In this document: one piece after another, positions 1-8,935 of the stretch
Position numbering within the stretch: position 1 is the stretch's first letter
How the letters are laid out: each line of letters starts with the position of its first letter
Source: Thermoleophilaceae bacterium
Lineage (GTDB): Bacteria; Actinomycetota; Thermoleophilia; Solirubrobacterales; Thermoleophilaceae
NCBI GenBank assembly: GCA_030447905.1
Contig: JAUJNZ010000001.1
Coordinates: forward strand, 185,778 to 249,777
Direction of reading: 5' to 3'
Length of the DNA stretch: 64,000 bases
The notes under the pieces: model-generated
What the model saw: the letters and a program-made list of their open reading frames with translations, nothing else
The model's database searches: none
Told to the model about the DNA's origin: nothing
Translations under genes and position numbers: made by a program

Positions 1-2
1 AG

Positions 3-263
3 CTGACCGAGGAGGCCTTCCGCCGCGGCGGTGCGGTCGCGGGGGCGGGCGGCCTCGGGCCTCGCCGCCGCGCTCGGCTGCGGGCTGCTCGAGTCGGCCT
101 CGCCGGTGCTCGTCGGCGCCGTCCAGGTTTTGCGGCCGGCGCGATCCTCACCATGCTCGCCGACACGATGATGCCCGAGGCGTTCGAGCACGGCGGCGGG
201 GTGGTCGGCCTCGTCACCGTGGCGGGGTTTGCCGTGGCGTACCTACTCTCGACGGCGTCCTGA
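3..263 (+). CDS. ZIP-family divalent metal transporter, C-terminal fragment
   Basis: Tail of a ZIP (Zrt/Irt-like) zinc/iron transporter entering from the left edge. The end reads ILTMLADTMMPEAFEHGG and then a last membrane helix VGLVTVAGFAVAYLLS before TGA at 261-263; this matches the final helices of bacterial ZIP proteins. The third reading frame is open throughout. From about 52 to 128, however, it is Arg-rich, while frame 1 gives a membrane-like stretch (LGCGLLESASPVLVGAVQ). I infer one extra base near 48-58 and one missing base in the cagg at 123-126, which cancel. Convergent with rnj. Family clear; integrity uncertain. Confidence 0.7.
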   Translation: MTEEAFRRGGAVAGAGGLGPRRRARLRAARVGLAGARRRRPGFAAGAILTMLADTMMPEAFEHGGGVVGLVTVAGFAVAYLLSTAS

Positions 264-319
264 ACGCCAGCCCGGCTCCCTCGAGGCGGTGCGGTGCGCG
301 ACCGCCATCTCCACGGGAG

Positions 320-1987
320 CTAGACCTCGACGACCACCGGCAGGACCATCGGCCGACGCTTCAGGCGGTCGTACACGAAGCGCGCCACGTCGTCGTGCAG
401 GCTCTCCTGGAGCAGGGAGATCTCGTGGATCTCCTCCTCAGCCGAGCGGGCGAGCGAGGCGTCGACCGCCTCCCGCACCTCGTCGACGAAGCCGTCGATC
501 GACTCGAGGAAGGGAACTCCGCGAAATATCACCTCGGGCGGGGTCACCGACCGGCCGTCGTCGCCCGAGACCGTGGCCACGACGATGAAGATGCCGTCCG
601 CCGAGAGCATGCGGCGGTCGCGGAGGGCGACGTCCTCGAGCGAGCCGACGTCGACGCCGTCGACGAATATGACCCCGGCCTGCTCGGCCTTGGCGACGCG
701 CGCGCCGCGGCGGTCGATCTCCAGCGGGCGGCCGTTGGCGAGACGGAAGACGCGCTCGGGCTCGATCCCCACCGCGTCGGCGAGCTGGCCGTGCAGGCGC
801 AACCTGCGGTGGTCGCCGTGCACCGGCATGACGTAGCGCGGCTCGAGCAGGTTGAGCATGAGCTTGAGCTCCTCCGCGTAGCCGTGGCCCGAGGCGTGGA
901 TGGGCGCGTCGCGGGCGGTCACCACGTCGGCGCCGAGCTGGTAGATCCGATCGACGGTCTCGTTCACGGCCCGTTCGTTGCCGGGGATCGGCGTGGCCGA
1001 GAAGATCACGGTGTCGCCCTCGCGCAGCTCGACGTTGGGGTGGTCCGAGTGCGCCATGCGCCGCAGCGCCGAGAGCGGCTCCCCCTGGCTGCCGGTCGAG
1101 ATGACGACGAGCTTGTGGTCGGGGAAGTCCTCGATCTCGCGCACGCCCACGAGCACCCCCTCGGGGACATCGATGTGGCCGAGCCGGCGCCCGATGTTGA
1201 CGTACTTGCGCATGGAGCGGCCCACGAGCGCCACCTTGCGCCCGAGGGCCTCGGCGGCGTCGACCACCTGCTGGACGCGGTGGATGTTGGAGGCGAAGGA
1301 GGTGACGACGATCCGGCCGCGACAGCGGGCGAAGGCCTGCTCGAGATGGGGGCCGACGTTCGACTCAGACAGCGACCAGCCCGGCCGGTCGACGTTGGTC
1401 GAGTCCCCGCACAGCAGCAATACGCCCTCCCGCCCGAGCTCGGCCAGCCGAGCCACGTCGGCGGGCTCGCCGTCGACCGGGGTCTGGTCGAACTTGTAGT
1501 CGCCGGTCATCACGATCGTCCCGAGCTCCGAGCGCAGCGCGACCGCGAACGAGTCGGGGATCGAGTGCGCCATCTTCACGAGCTCGAGCGAGAAGGGGCC
1601 GGCGTCGACGTCCTGGCCGCCCACGAGCGGCTCGAGCGCGGCGCCGCTCAACCGGTGCTCGTCGAGCTTCGAGCGCACCATCTCCACGGTCAGCGGGCCG
1701 CCGTAGATCGGAGGCGCCGCGTCGTCGCCGATCTCCCGCAGGATGTAGGGCAGCGCGCCGACATGGTCCTCGTGGCCGTGCGTGAGGACGATCGCCTCGA
1801 TGTCCTCGGTCCGCTCGCGCAGGTAGGCGAAGTCCGGCAGGACGAGGTCGATGCCGAGCTGGTCGGGCGCGGGGAACATGAGGCCCGTGTCGACGATGAC
1901 GATGCGGCCCTCGTACTCGACGACGGTCATGTTCTTCCCGATCTCGCCCAGCCCGCCGAGGGGCAGGACGCGCAGGGCGCCGCTCAC
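320..1987 (-). CDS. rnj: Ribonuclease J
   Basis: Cytoplasmic metallo-beta-lactamase/beta-CASP nuclease with 5'-3' exo- and endonuclease activity in mRNA decay and rRNA maturation. The N-terminus RVLPLGGLGEIGKN is the RNase J signature. The zinc motif HGHEDH lies at residues 70-75 and GDSTNVDRPG about residue 193. A beta-CASP insertion and the C-terminal RNase J domain follow. At 555 residues it has the usual length. It starts with GTG at 1987, 25 bases after the dapA stop, so the two are probably cotranscribed. The dapA-rnj pair is common in Gram-positive bacteria. Confidence 0.97.
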   Translation of the reverse strand: MSGALRVLPLGGLGEIGKNMTVVEYEGRIVIVDTGLMFPAPDQLGIDLVLPDFAYLRERTEDIEAIVLTHGHEDHVGALPYILREIGDDAAPPIYGGPLTVEMVRSKLDEHRLSGAALEPLVGGQDVDAGPFSLELVKMAHSIPDSFAVALRSELGTIVMTGDYKFDQTPVDGEPADVARLAELGREGVLLLCGDSTNVDRPGWSLSESNVGPHLEQAFARCRGRIVVTSFASNIHRVQQVVDAAEALGRKVALVGRSMRKYVNIGRRLGHIDVPEGVLVGVREIEDFPDHKLVVISTGSQGEPLSALRRMAHSDHPNVELREGDTVIFSATPIPGNERAVNETVDRIYQLGADVVTARDAPIHASGHGYAEELKLMLNLLEPRYVMPVHGDHRRLRLHGQLADAVGIEPERVFRLANGRPLEIDRRGARVAKAEQAGVIFVDGVDVGSLEDVALRDRRMLSADGIFIVVATVSGDDGRSVTPPEVIFRGVPFLESIDGFVDEVREAVDASLARSAEEEIHEISLLQESLHDDVARFVYDRLKRRPMVLPVVVEV

Positions 1988-2012
1988 CGGAAGCGATCCA
2001 CGCCGACTCGCC

Positions 2013-2867
2013 TCAAACCGTGCTCAACAGGCCGTGGCGCTCGAGCGCAGCGCGGATGACGTCGACCTCCTCGTCGGAGGCCGGCACGAGCGGAAGCCGC
2101 GGCGAACCCACCGAGTGGCCGAGCAGGTTGAGCGAGCTCTTGATCGTCGCCGGCGCCGGCGCGACCGTGTTGACCGCCTTGACGAGCCCGGCAATCTCGT
2201 GCGCGATGTGGCGCCGGCGGTCGGGATCATCGATCATCCGCCGCATCTCGTCGCCGACCAGGTGGGAGGCGACGAGTATGCCGCCCGTCCCCCCCATGTC
2301 GAGCACCTCGGCCAGCATGTCGTCGTTGCCGGCCAGGAGGTCCATTCCGTCGATCGGCCTGACGTCCTCGAAGCGCGCTTGCTTGACCGCTGCCACGTTG
2401 GGTAGCTCGGCCAGCTCGGCCAGCAGGTCGTTGGGCAGGTCGACGACCGAGCGGGACGGAATGTTGTAGACCACGAGCGGACGGTCGGTGGCCGCCGCGG
2501 CGGCGCGAAAGTGGGCGAGCAGACCGCGCCGGTTGGGCTTGTTGTAGTAGGGCGTGACGACGAGCACGGCGTCGACGCCGGTCGCAGTCGCTCGCTCGGT
2601 CAGCTCGACGGTGTGGGCGGTGTCGTTCGAGCCCGTGCCGGCGATGACCATGGCCCGGTCGCCGAGCTCCTCGACGGCGAGCCCGAATAGCCGCAGCTTC
2701 TCCTCGTCGCTCAGGGTGGGTCCCTCGCCGGTGGTGCCGGCGAGTACGAGTCCGTCCGAGCCGTGCGCGACGAGGTGGCGCATCAAGCGGACGGCCTCGT
2801 CCTCGGCGAGTCGCCCGCGCTCGTCGAAGGGGGTGACCATCGCGGTTATGACGCCGCCGATGCGCAC
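2013..2867 (-). CDS. dapA: 4-hydroxy-tetrahydrodipicolinate synthase
   Basis: Condenses pyruvate with aspartate semialdehyde, the first committed step to diaminopimelate and lysine. Class I aldolase barrel: GTTGEGPTLS in the N-terminal third, YNIPSR (Tyr about 134) and Schiff-base Lys in NVAAVKQ (about 162), close to Tyr133/Lys161 of the E. coli enzyme. An upstream ATG at 2918 exists. I chose GTG at 2867 because the family begins just there (VRIGGVITAMVTPF) and because an extended -10 box lies exactly 7 bases upstream, giving a leaderless mRNA. That gives 284 residues. Its pathway partner dapB lies 0.6 kb away. Confidence 0.96.
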   Translation of the reverse strand: MRIGGVITAMVTPFDERGRLAEDEAVRLMRHLVAHGSDGLVLAGTTGEGPTLSDEEKLRLFGLAVEELGDRAMVIAGTGSNDTAHTVELTERATATGVDAVLVVTPYYNKPNRRGLLAHFRAAAAATDRPLVVYNIPSRSVVDLPNDLLAELAELPNVAAVKQARFEDVRPIDGMDLLAGNDDMLAEVLDMGGTGGILVASHLVGDEMRRMIDDPDRRRHIAHEIAGLVKAVNTVAPAPATIKSSLNLLGHSVGSPRLPLVPASDEEVDVIRAALERHGLLSTV

Positions 2868-2874
2868 GCCCCCG

Positions 2875-2880
2875 ATTATC
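2875..2880 (-). promoter_or_regulatory. -10 box of leaderless dapA promoter
   Basis: Minus strand reads TGAGATAAT: a GATAAT hexamer preceded by the extended -10 element TGn. Seven bases separate it from GTG at 2867, so transcription should begin at or next to the start codon. No convincing -35 is visible. This fixes the dapA start. Confidence 0.55.
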
Positions 2881-2957
2881 TCAGGCGGCCGAGGCCCGAC
2901 GATCCGCGCCGCGCGCAAGCCCCGCCCCGCCCAATTCGGCCGACGCCCCGCGGTCGG

Positions 2958-2963
2958 TAAAAT
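2958..2963 (+). promoter_or_regulatory. -10 box upstream of DUF3052 gene
   Basis: TAAAAT lies 14 bases before ATG at 2978, in an otherwise GC-rich divergent intergenic region. The expected transcript start (about 2970) leaves a leader of some 8 bases with a weak purine stretch (gagaga). Confidence 0.4.
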
Positions 2964-2977
2964 CCCTGCTGAGAGAC

Positions 2978-3403
2978 ATGGCTCAGACCGCCGACTACAG
3001 TCACCGCAGTCCCGTCCAGAAGCTTGGGATCGAAGCCGGCCAGCGGGTCGAGGTCGGCGGCGACCTCGGCGCCGACCTGCGCCGCGACCTGCGCGAGACG
3101 CTCGGCCGGGGGTTCGTCCGCTCGGCCGAGGTCGACGCTGCGATCGTGCTCGTCGAGTCGGTCGAGGAGGCCGAGCAGACGATGGTGGCCTACCGCCCCC
3201 GCCTGCGCGAGGCGGGTTCTTTATGGCTCGTCACCTGGAAGCGAGGCCATGAGACCTACGTGAACCAGATGGAGCTCGTCGCGCCCGCGCGGCGCGTAGG
3301 CCTGATCGACAACAAGACGTGCTCGATCGACGAGGAGCGCTCGGGAATCCGCTTCGTCATCCCGCGCGCCCTGCGTGGGCGAGTCGATCCGAGGGCCTCT
3401 TGA
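2978..3403 (+). CDS. DUF3052 family protein
   Basis: A 141-residue cytosolic protein of the DUF3052 family, function unknown. Family features visible: SPVQKLGIEAGQRV near the N-terminus, a hydrophobic strand AAIVLVES, SLWLVTWKRG in the middle and the C-terminal VGLIDNKTCSIDEERSG with a lone Cys. It is divergent from dapA and convergent with dapB (39 bases between stops), so it is a single-gene unit inside the dap region. A methyltransferase-like or nucleotide-binding fold is sometimes suggested for such proteins, but no catalytic motif is visible. The family call is from sequence resemblance only. Confidence 0.8.
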   Translation: MAQTADYSHRSPVQKLGIEAGQRVEVGGDLGADLRRDLRETLGRGFVRSAEVDAAIVLVESVEEAEQTMVAYRPRLREAGSLWLVTWKRGHETYVNQMELVAPARRVGLIDNKTCSIDEERSGIRFVIPRALRGRVDPRAS

Positions 3404-3442
3404 CCAAGTTGCCGATCGCCTGAGCGACCGCGGCAAGACTGT

Positions 3443-4105
3443 CTAGAGGAGCTTCTCGAGCCCGATCGTCGGCGAGCGTTCGAGGCCTGCCACCGCTCGC
3501 ACCGCCAGCAGCACTCCCGGCATGAACGACTCGTGCGCGAGCGAGTCGTGACGGAGGGTCAGCGTCTGACCCGGTCCCCCGAACACGGTCTCCTGGTGAG
3601 CCACGAGCCCCGGCAAGCGGACCGAGTGGATCGGCTCGTGGACGTTCCCGCCCGCCTCGCGGATCAACTCCGCCGTGCGCAGCGCCGTCCCCGACGGCTT
3701 GTCGAGCTTGCGGTCGTGATGGAGCTCGACGATCTCGCACTCGGGCATGTGGGGGGCGATCAGCTTCGCGGCCTCCGTCAGCAGGACGGCGCCGATGGCG
3801 AAGTTGGGGGCCACGAACAGGTTGGCCTCCCCCACACCCTCGAGCTGGGAGAAGTCGGCCCCGGTCGTCCCCATGACGCAGTGGACCCCGGCGTCCAGGC
3901 AGTGTCGGGCGTTGCGCAGGGCCGAGGCGGGGACGGTGAAGTCGACGACCACGTCGGCATCGCCGAGCACGTCCTCGAGCGCGACCCCTAGCTCGGGGTC
4001 GGCTCGTCCCACGAGCTCCATGTCGTCGGCCCCGTCGACGGCCCGGCACACCGTCTCCCCCATGCGCCCGGCGGCGCCCGAGACGGCGACGTTGATGACG
4101 CTCAC
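3443..4105 (-). CDS. dapB: 4-hydroxy-tetrahydrodipicolinate reductase
   Basis: Second enzyme after DapA toward diaminopimelate; reduces the dihydrodipicolinate precursor with NAD(P)H. The N-terminal Rossmann motif is AVSGAAGRMG; the catalytic/substrate signature ELHHDRKLDKPSGTA carries the conserved His-His and Lys. At 220 residues it is slightly short of the usual 240-270. It begins with GTG overlapping the stop of the M16 protease by four bases (GTGA), so translation is coupled to it. The pnp-M16 protease-dapB order is recurrent in actinobacteria. Confidence 0.97.
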   Translation of the reverse strand: MSVINVAVSGAAGRMGETVCRAVDGADDMELVGRADPELGVALEDVLGDADVVVDFTVPASALRNARHCLDAGVHCVMGTTGADFSQLEGVGEANLFVAPNFAIGAVLLTEAAKLIAPHMPECEIVELHHDRKLDKPSGTALRTAELIREAGGNVHEPIHSVRLPGLVAHQETVFGGPGQTLTLRHDSLAHESFMPGVLLAVRAVAGLERSPTIGLEKLL

Positions 4106-5418
4106 GCGGCGGCGAGCGCGGGGCTGAGCGGTTCGAGCGCTCGGCGGAAGGCGTCCTCGTCGGTGCCCACCGCCGCGGCCGAGAGCAGCTCGGGGGCGTA
4201 CAGCTCGCGGGCGAGGGAGGTGAGGTCGTCGGCGGTGACGGCGTCGATCCGCGCCATGATCTCGTCCGGGCTCAGAACCGGCACGCCGGTCAGGACGGAG
4301 CTGCCGAGCCGGTGCATGCGGGCCTGGGTCGACTCGAGCGCGAGCGCGGTGCGTCCCTTGACGTTCTCTCGGGCGCGCTCGAGCTCCTCGGCGCCCACCG
4401 GCTCGGCTTGGAGGCGATGGAGCTCGGCGGCGACGACCCGGAGCGCTTCGGCGACGCGATCGGGCCGGGTGCCGATGTACAGCGCCACCTCGCCGGTGTC
4501 GACGAACTGCCCGAAGTAGGAGAAGACGCTGTAGGCGAGGCCGCGGCGCTCGCGGACCTCGCGAAAGAGCCGCGAGGAGGACGAGCCGCCGAGGATGGTG
4601 TCGAGCACGCGCAGAGCGAAGCGGCGCTCGTCGTTGCGCGCGAGGCCGGTCGCCCCGAGGCAGAAGTGGACCTGCTCGGTCTCCTTGCGGTGGTAGCGGA
4701 CGACCGGGGTGCGCGCCGCCGGTGCCGCGTCGGGGGCGATCACCGGGCCGGGCGCCGGGCCGCCGGCGACGAGGCCCTGCTCGACCAGCGAGACGACGGA
4801 ATCGTGGTCGAGGTTGCCCGCCGCCGCGACGACCAGGCGCTGAGGCCGGTACCGACGCTCGTGGTAGGCCGCGAGGTCATCCCTCGACACCCCGCCCACG
4901 ACCTCCGGCGTCCCGATGATCGGCCGCCCGAGGGGATGGTCGCCGAAGACCGCCGTCGCGAGCACGTCGTGGACCTTGTCCGAGGGCTCGTCCTCATACA
5001 TGGCGATCTCCTCGATCACGACTTGGCGCTCTGAGTCGACGTCGGACCACGCCGGGCGCAGCGCCATGTCGCTCATGACCTCGAGCGCGCGCTCGAGGTG
5101 GCGGTCGAGGAAGCGGGCGTACAGCGAGGTCGTCTCCTTGCTCGTCCCCGCGTTGATCTCCGCACCCATGGCGTCGAAGATCTCGTCGATCTCGGTCGAG
5201 CCGAAGCGACGGGTCCCCTTGAACAGCAGGTGCTCGATGAAGTGAGAGATCCCCTGCTGCTCGTCGCTCTCGTCGCGCGAGCCGACGCCGACCCACAGCC
5301 CGAGGGCGATCGAGCGCACCGAGGGCATGGCCTCGGTCACGATCCGCACGCCCGAGCCGAGCTCGGTCAGGCGGTGGCCGTTCGTGGTCACCGCCCGACC
5401 TGTCGCCTCAGGGTTCAA
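4102..5418 (-). CDS. M16 family zinc metallopeptidase
   Basis: Insulinase/processing-peptidase type protease. It has the inverted zinc motif HFIEH (residues 59-63) and the third ligand Glu in VIEEIAMYEDEPSD about 74 residues later. The second M16 half is present (YRPQRLVVAAAGNLDHD onward), giving the normal 438-residue single-chain form. There is no signal peptide, so it is cytosolic. The annotated start is TTG at 5418, overlapping the pnp stop as TTGA; GTG at 5391 is an alternative. Lies between pnp and dapB, overlapping both. Substrate unknown. Confidence 0.93.
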   Translation of the reverse strand: MNPEATGRAVTTNGHRLTELGSGVRIVTEAMPSVRSIALGLWVGVGSRDESDEQQGISHFIEHLLFKGTRRFGSTEIDEIFDAMGAEINAGTSKETTSLYARFLDRHLERALEVMSDMALRPAWSDVDSERQVVIEEIAMYEDEPSDKVHDVLATAVFGDHPLGRPIIGTPEVVGGVSRDDLAAYHERRYRPQRLVVAAAGNLDHDSVVSLVEQGLVAGGPAPGPVIAPDAAPAARTPVVRYHRKETEQVHFCLGATGLARNDERRFALRVLDTILGGSSSSRLFREVRERRGLAYSVFSYFGQFVDTGEVALYIGTRPDRVAEALRVVAAELHRLQAEPVGAEELERARENVKGRTALALESTQARMHRLGSSVLTGVPVLSPDEIMARIDAVTADDLTSLARELYAPELLSAAAVGTDEDAFRRALEPLSPALAAA

Positions 5419-7727
5419 TCCCGGCGGTCACGACGGTGCTCGCCGCCGCCGTCGCCGCGCCCGCCGCCGTCGCCACGGCCCCGGCCGCCGCGCCCGCCTC
5501 GGCCCCCGCCGTCGCCGCGGCCTCCGCCCCCGCGGGGACGACCGCCGCCGCCATCGCCGGTCCCGACGCCCGCGAGCTCGGCGGGCGACTTGCCGGCGAT
5601 GTCGGGATCGTCGGCCAGGCGCAGCCCGATCCGCCCTCGCTCGCGGTCGACCTCGACCACTCGGACGGCGAGCTCGTCGCCGCGGCTCAGGACCTCCTCG
5701 ACCGACTCGGCGCGCCGACCGGGCGACACGTTCGAGATGTGCAGCAGCCCGTCGGTGCCCTTGGCGAGCTCGACGAAGGCGCCGAAGGTCGTCGTCTTCA
5801 CGACCTTGCCGGTGTACTCGTCGCCCACCTCGACCTCCTTGGTCATCTGGCGAATGCGGTCGACGAGGGCATCGCCCTGGGCGCCGGTCTGGGCGTAGAC
5901 GAGCACCGTGCCCTCGTCGTTGACGTCGATCTGGGCCTCGAACTCCTCGGAGAGGGCGCGGATCGTCTCGCCGCCCTTGCCGATGACCATGCCGATCTTC
6001 GAAGGGTCGATCTCGATCGAGGTGATGCGCGGCGCGTGCTCGGACAGCTCGGCGCGTGGCTCGTCGATCGCCTCGGCCATCCTGGCCAGGATGTGGCGCC
6101 GGCCCGCGAGCGCCTGGTCGAGCGCATCACGCAGGATCTCGAAGGTCACGCCGGCGATCTTGATGTCCATTTGGAGCGCGGTGATCCCCCGCTCGGTGCC
6201 GGCGACCTTGAAGTCCATGTCGCCGAGGTGATCCTCGACGCCCGCGATGTCGGAGAGGACGATGTAGTCGTCGCCCTCCTTGATCAGCCCCATGGCGATG
6301 CCCGCCACCGGCCGCTTGATCGGCACGCCCGCATCCATGAGCGAGAGGCTCGAGCCGCAGACCGAGGCCATCGACGACGACCCGTTCGACTCGAGGATGT
6401 CCGAGACGACGCGGAGGGTGTAGGGAAACTCCTCCTGCGACGGCACGATCGGCACGAGCGCCCGCTCGGCGAGCGCGCCGTGACCGATGTCACGGCGCTT
6501 GGGGCCGCGCATGAAGCCCGCCTCCCCGACCGAGAACGGCGGGAAGTTGTAGTGGTGGAAGTAGCGCTTCTCATCGCGGACGCCGAGGTCGTCGACGCGC
6601 AGCTCCTCGCGCGTGGTCCCCAACGCGGCCACCGACAGCGCCTGGGTCTGACCGCGGGTAAAGATCGCCGACCCGTGCGCGCGCGGCAAGGCACCGACGT
6701 CGATCCAGATCGGACGGATCTCGTCGGCGACGCGGCCGTCGGGCCGCTTCTTCTCGACGGCGATCCGCTGGCGGACGGCGTCCTTCTCGAGCTCGTCGAA
6801 GGCGAGCTGGACGGCCTGACGGCGGTCGGGGTCGTCGGCCGCGTCGGGCGCCTCGGGCGGCCGCTCGCCGGAGAAGGCGGCGTGCACGTCGGCCTCGACC
6901 TGCTTGGTGGCCTCCTGGCGCTCGAGCTTGTCCTCGACCCGGGTCGCCGACTCGAGCGCCGAGCCGAAGCGCTCGCGGATCTCCGCGAGCAGCGACTCGT
7001 CTACCTGCGGCACTTCGACCTCGCTCTTCGGCCTCCCCGCCTTGCCGGCCAACTCGCGCTGCGCCTGACAGAGCTTTCTGATCTCGCCGTGGGCGATGTC
7101 GAGGGCATCGAGGACCTCGGCCTCGGAGATCTCCTTGGCGCCCGCCTCGACCATGAGGATGGCCTCCTCGGTTCCCGAGACCACGAGATCGAGCTCGGGG
7201 TCGAGCAAAGCCTCCTCGTCGGGGTTGACGACGAAGTTGCCCTCCTCGTCCTTGCCGATCCGCACGGCGCCGACGGGAGCGGGGAACGGGATGTCGGAGA
7301 CCATGAGCGCCGCGCTCGCGCCGTTCATGGCGAGCACGTCGTAGGAGTTGACGCGGTCGACTGATATCGGCATCGAGACGAGCTGGGTCTCGCGCCGCCA
7401 GCCCTTGGGAAAGAGCGGGCGCAGCGGGCGGTCGATCATGCGCGCGGTGAGCGTGCCCCGCTCTCCGGCGCGGCCTTCGCGGCGGAAGAAAGAGCCGGGG
7501 ATCTTGCCCGCGGCGTACATGCGCTCCTCGACGTCCACGGTGAGCGGCAGGAAGTCGACGTCGCGCAGGTTGCCGGCGGTCGCGGTCCCCAGGACCATGG
7601 TGTCGCCGGCGCGGACGACCACGGATCCGCTCGCCTGCTTGGCGAGCCGTCCGGTCTCGAGCGTGATCTCGGTGCCGCCGATCTCGACCGAGACGCGGTG
7701 CCCCTCAGGGCGTACTTCGTCTGTCAT
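5415..7727 (-). CDS. pnp: Polyribonucleotide nucleotidyltransferase (PNPase)
   Basis: 3'-5' phosphorolytic exoribonuclease and degradosome component. It shows two RNase PH domains (about 15-145 and 320-555) joined by an all-helical linker, a KH domain (about 560-620, MVIGKGGETIRAL), an S1 domain (about 630-700, GKVVKTTTFGAFVEL) and an unusual tail from about 705 to 770 made almost only of Gly, Arg and Asp. At 770 residues it is longer than the usual 700-740 because of that tail. ATG at 7727 is preceded by a GGAA Shine-Dalgarno. It follows dsbA after a 198-base gap and is coupled to the M16 gene. Confidence 0.98.
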   Translation of the reverse strand: MTDEVRPEGHRVSVEIGGTEITLETGRLAKQASGSVVVRAGDTMVLGTATAGNLRDVDFLPLTVDVEERMYAAGKIPGSFFRREGRAGERGTLTARMIDRPLRPLFPKGWRRETQLVSMPISVDRVNSYDVLAMNGASAALMVSDIPFPAPVGAVRIGKDEEGNFVVNPDEEALLDPELDLVVSGTEEAILMVEAGAKEISEAEVLDALDIAHGEIRKLCQAQRELAGKAGRPKSEVEVPQVDESLLAEIRERFGSALESATRVEDKLERQEATKQVEADVHAAFSGERPPEAPDAADDPDRRQAVQLAFDELEKDAVRQRIAVEKKRPDGRVADEIRPIWIDVGALPRAHGSAIFTRGQTQALSVAALGTTREELRVDDLGVRDEKRYFHHYNFPPFSVGEAGFMRGPKRRDIGHGALAERALVPIVPSQEEFPYTLRVVSDILESNGSSSMASVCGSSLSLMDAGVPIKRPVAGIAMGLIKEGDDYIVLSDIAGVEDHLGDMDFKVAGTERGITALQMDIKIAGVTFEILRDALDQALAGRRHILARMAEAIDEPRAELSEHAPRITSIEIDPSKIGMVIGKGGETIRALSEEFEAQIDVNDEGTVLVYAQTGAQGDALVDRIRQMTKEVEVGDEYTGKVVKTTTFGAFVELAKGTDGLLHISNVSPGRRAESVEEVLSRGDELAVRVVEVDRERGRIGLRLADDPDIAGKSPAELAGVGTGDGGGGRPRGGGGRGDGGGRGGRGGRGRGDGGGRGDGGGEHRRDRRD

Positions 7728-7740
7728 GTGTTCCTTTCGC

Positions 7741-7759
7741 GCCGCCTCCGGTTGGCGGC
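7741..7759 (-). promoter_or_regulatory. Hairpin in the pnp 5' leader
   Basis: A perfect 6-bp inverted repeat (GCCGCC / GGCGGC, 7-base loop) ends 13 bases before the pnp start, just upstream of its Shine-Dalgarno. In enterobacteria pnp is autoregulated through its leader; whether this hairpin has such a role is inference. The remaining 7760-7925 shows no gene and no clear promoter. Confidence 0.35.
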
Positions 7760-7925
7760 CTCTCCGTGTTGATTCTTCGAGGTGCAGTCGGCGCCGATGC
7801 TAGCAACGACCGGGTGTACCGCCGTGGGCGGGTCAGGGCTCCTTCGGAGACGATCAACGGGCGGATCCCCCGGGAGAATGCGGCACGCGGTCTTTCCCCG
7901 GCTGGGCGCGAGCACACGTGGAACG

Positions 7926-8438
7926 TCACCCGGCGCCGCCGATCAGGTGCTCGAGCAGCTCGGGACCCGGGACGGCGGCATGGAGCTTCCCCTCCACGAA
8001 CAGCGTCGGAGTGGTAACCACGCCCGCTCGAACGCCCGAGCGGAAGTCGCCTGCGACGCGCTCGGCCACCGCTTCCGAGCGGCGGTCACGCTCGAAGCGG
8101 TCGAGGTCGAGGTGGAGCCGGCGCGCGCGCTCCCACAGGTGCGGGTCGTCTATGCGGCTCTGGTCGGCGAAGAGGGCGTCGTGCATCTCCCAGAAGCGGC
8201 CCTGGAGCGCCGCGGCCTCGGCGGCAGCGGCGAGCACGCGCGCGCGCGGATGCTTCGACGGAACCGGGAAGTGCCGGAACACCCGCCGCACCGCCAGGTC
8301 CCTCAGCAGGAGGTCGGTCTGCGCGCAATAAGGACATTCGTAATCGGCGTACTCGATCACGAGCGGGTCGCCCGCGAGGCCGCGCACGTGATCGGCCTCC
8401 CCGACCTCGGGCGGCGGAGCGCTGCGGAGATCGGCCAT
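7926..8438 (-). CDS. DsbA-family thioredoxin-fold oxidoreductase
   Basis: Cytosolic DsbA/FrnE-like protein of 170 residues. Active site CPYC at residues 35-38 follows YADYE, the usual beta strand before the redox motif, and the cis-Pro loop is VVTTPTLFVEG. The helical insertion holds the MHDALFADQ stretch typical of the family. No signal peptide or membrane anchor, so a secreted Dsb role is unlikely; a thiol reductant or disulfide sensor is more plausible. It follows the peroxiredoxin by 32 bases, which suggests a redox pair inside the rpsO-pnp region. Confidence 0.88.
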   Translation of the reverse strand: MADLRSAPPPEVGEADHVRGLAGDPLVIEYADYECPYCAQTDLLLRDLAVRRVFRHFPVPSKHPRARVLAAAAEAAALQGRFWEMHDALFADQSRIDDPHLWERARRLHLDLDRFERDRRSEAVAERVAGDFRSGVRAGVVTTPTLFVEGKLHAAVPGPELLEHLIGGAG

Positions 8439-8470
8439 CGCGGCGGCTCGGCGAGGCGTCGCCCCCGCGC

Positions 8471-8935
8471 TCAGGCGGCCGCGGCGTACTCGAGCGCGTC
8501 GAAGATCAGGTTCGCCCCGGGGATCTCGAGCGGGCTGGGCGAGACGTGCGACCAGTCCACGATCCCCTCCGGGCCGATCAACACAAGCGCCCGTTGCGAT
8601 ATTCCGCGCTCCTCGTTGAACACGCCGAAGCGCCGGGCGACATCGCCCTTGGGATGGAAGTCGGCGAGCAGCGGGATCGAGATCCCGAGCTCGCGCTGGA
8701 AGGCCTTGTGAGCGAAGGCCGAGTCGACCGAGACCCCATACAGGCGAGCCCCCGCCCGCTCGAGCTCGGGCAGGATCTCCTGGTAGACGTTGAGCTGGTC
8801 GGTGCAGACCGGCGAGAAGTCGAGCGGATAGAAGGCGAGGACGATCGTCTGGCCACGCAACGACTCGAGGCTGACCTCGTTCCCGTCCTGGTCGGGCAGC
8901 ATGAAGTCGGGCGCCGGCGTGCCCGCCTCGATCAT
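8471..8935 (-). CDS. Peroxiredoxin (1-Cys, AhpE/Bcp-like)
   Basis: Thiol peroxidase reducing H2O2 or organic hydroperoxides. The active-site loop [14 protein letters not shown] places the peroxidatic Cys at residue 44, with Ser in place of the common Thr of PxxxTxxC. It is the only Cys in the 154-residue chain, so this is a 1-Cys enzyme that needs an external thiol; the neighbouring DsbA-like protein is a candidate partner (inference). It starts at ATG 8935, overlapping the rpsO stop by four bases (ATGA), and so is translationally coupled to a ribosomal protein gene. Confidence 0.92.
   Translation of the reverse strand: MIEAGTPAPDFMLPDQDGNEVSLESLRGQTIVLAFYPLDFSPVCTDQLNVYQEILPELERAGARLYGVSVDSAFAHKAFQRELGISIPLLADFHPKGDVARRFGVFNEERGISQRALVLIGPEGIVDWSHVSPSPLEIPGANLIFDALEYAAAA

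Noticed and set aside
5405-5430. tRNA T-loop-like sequence (GGGTTCAATCCC)
   Set aside because: It lies inside the pnp/M16 overlap with no acceptor, D-arm or anticodon stem around it.
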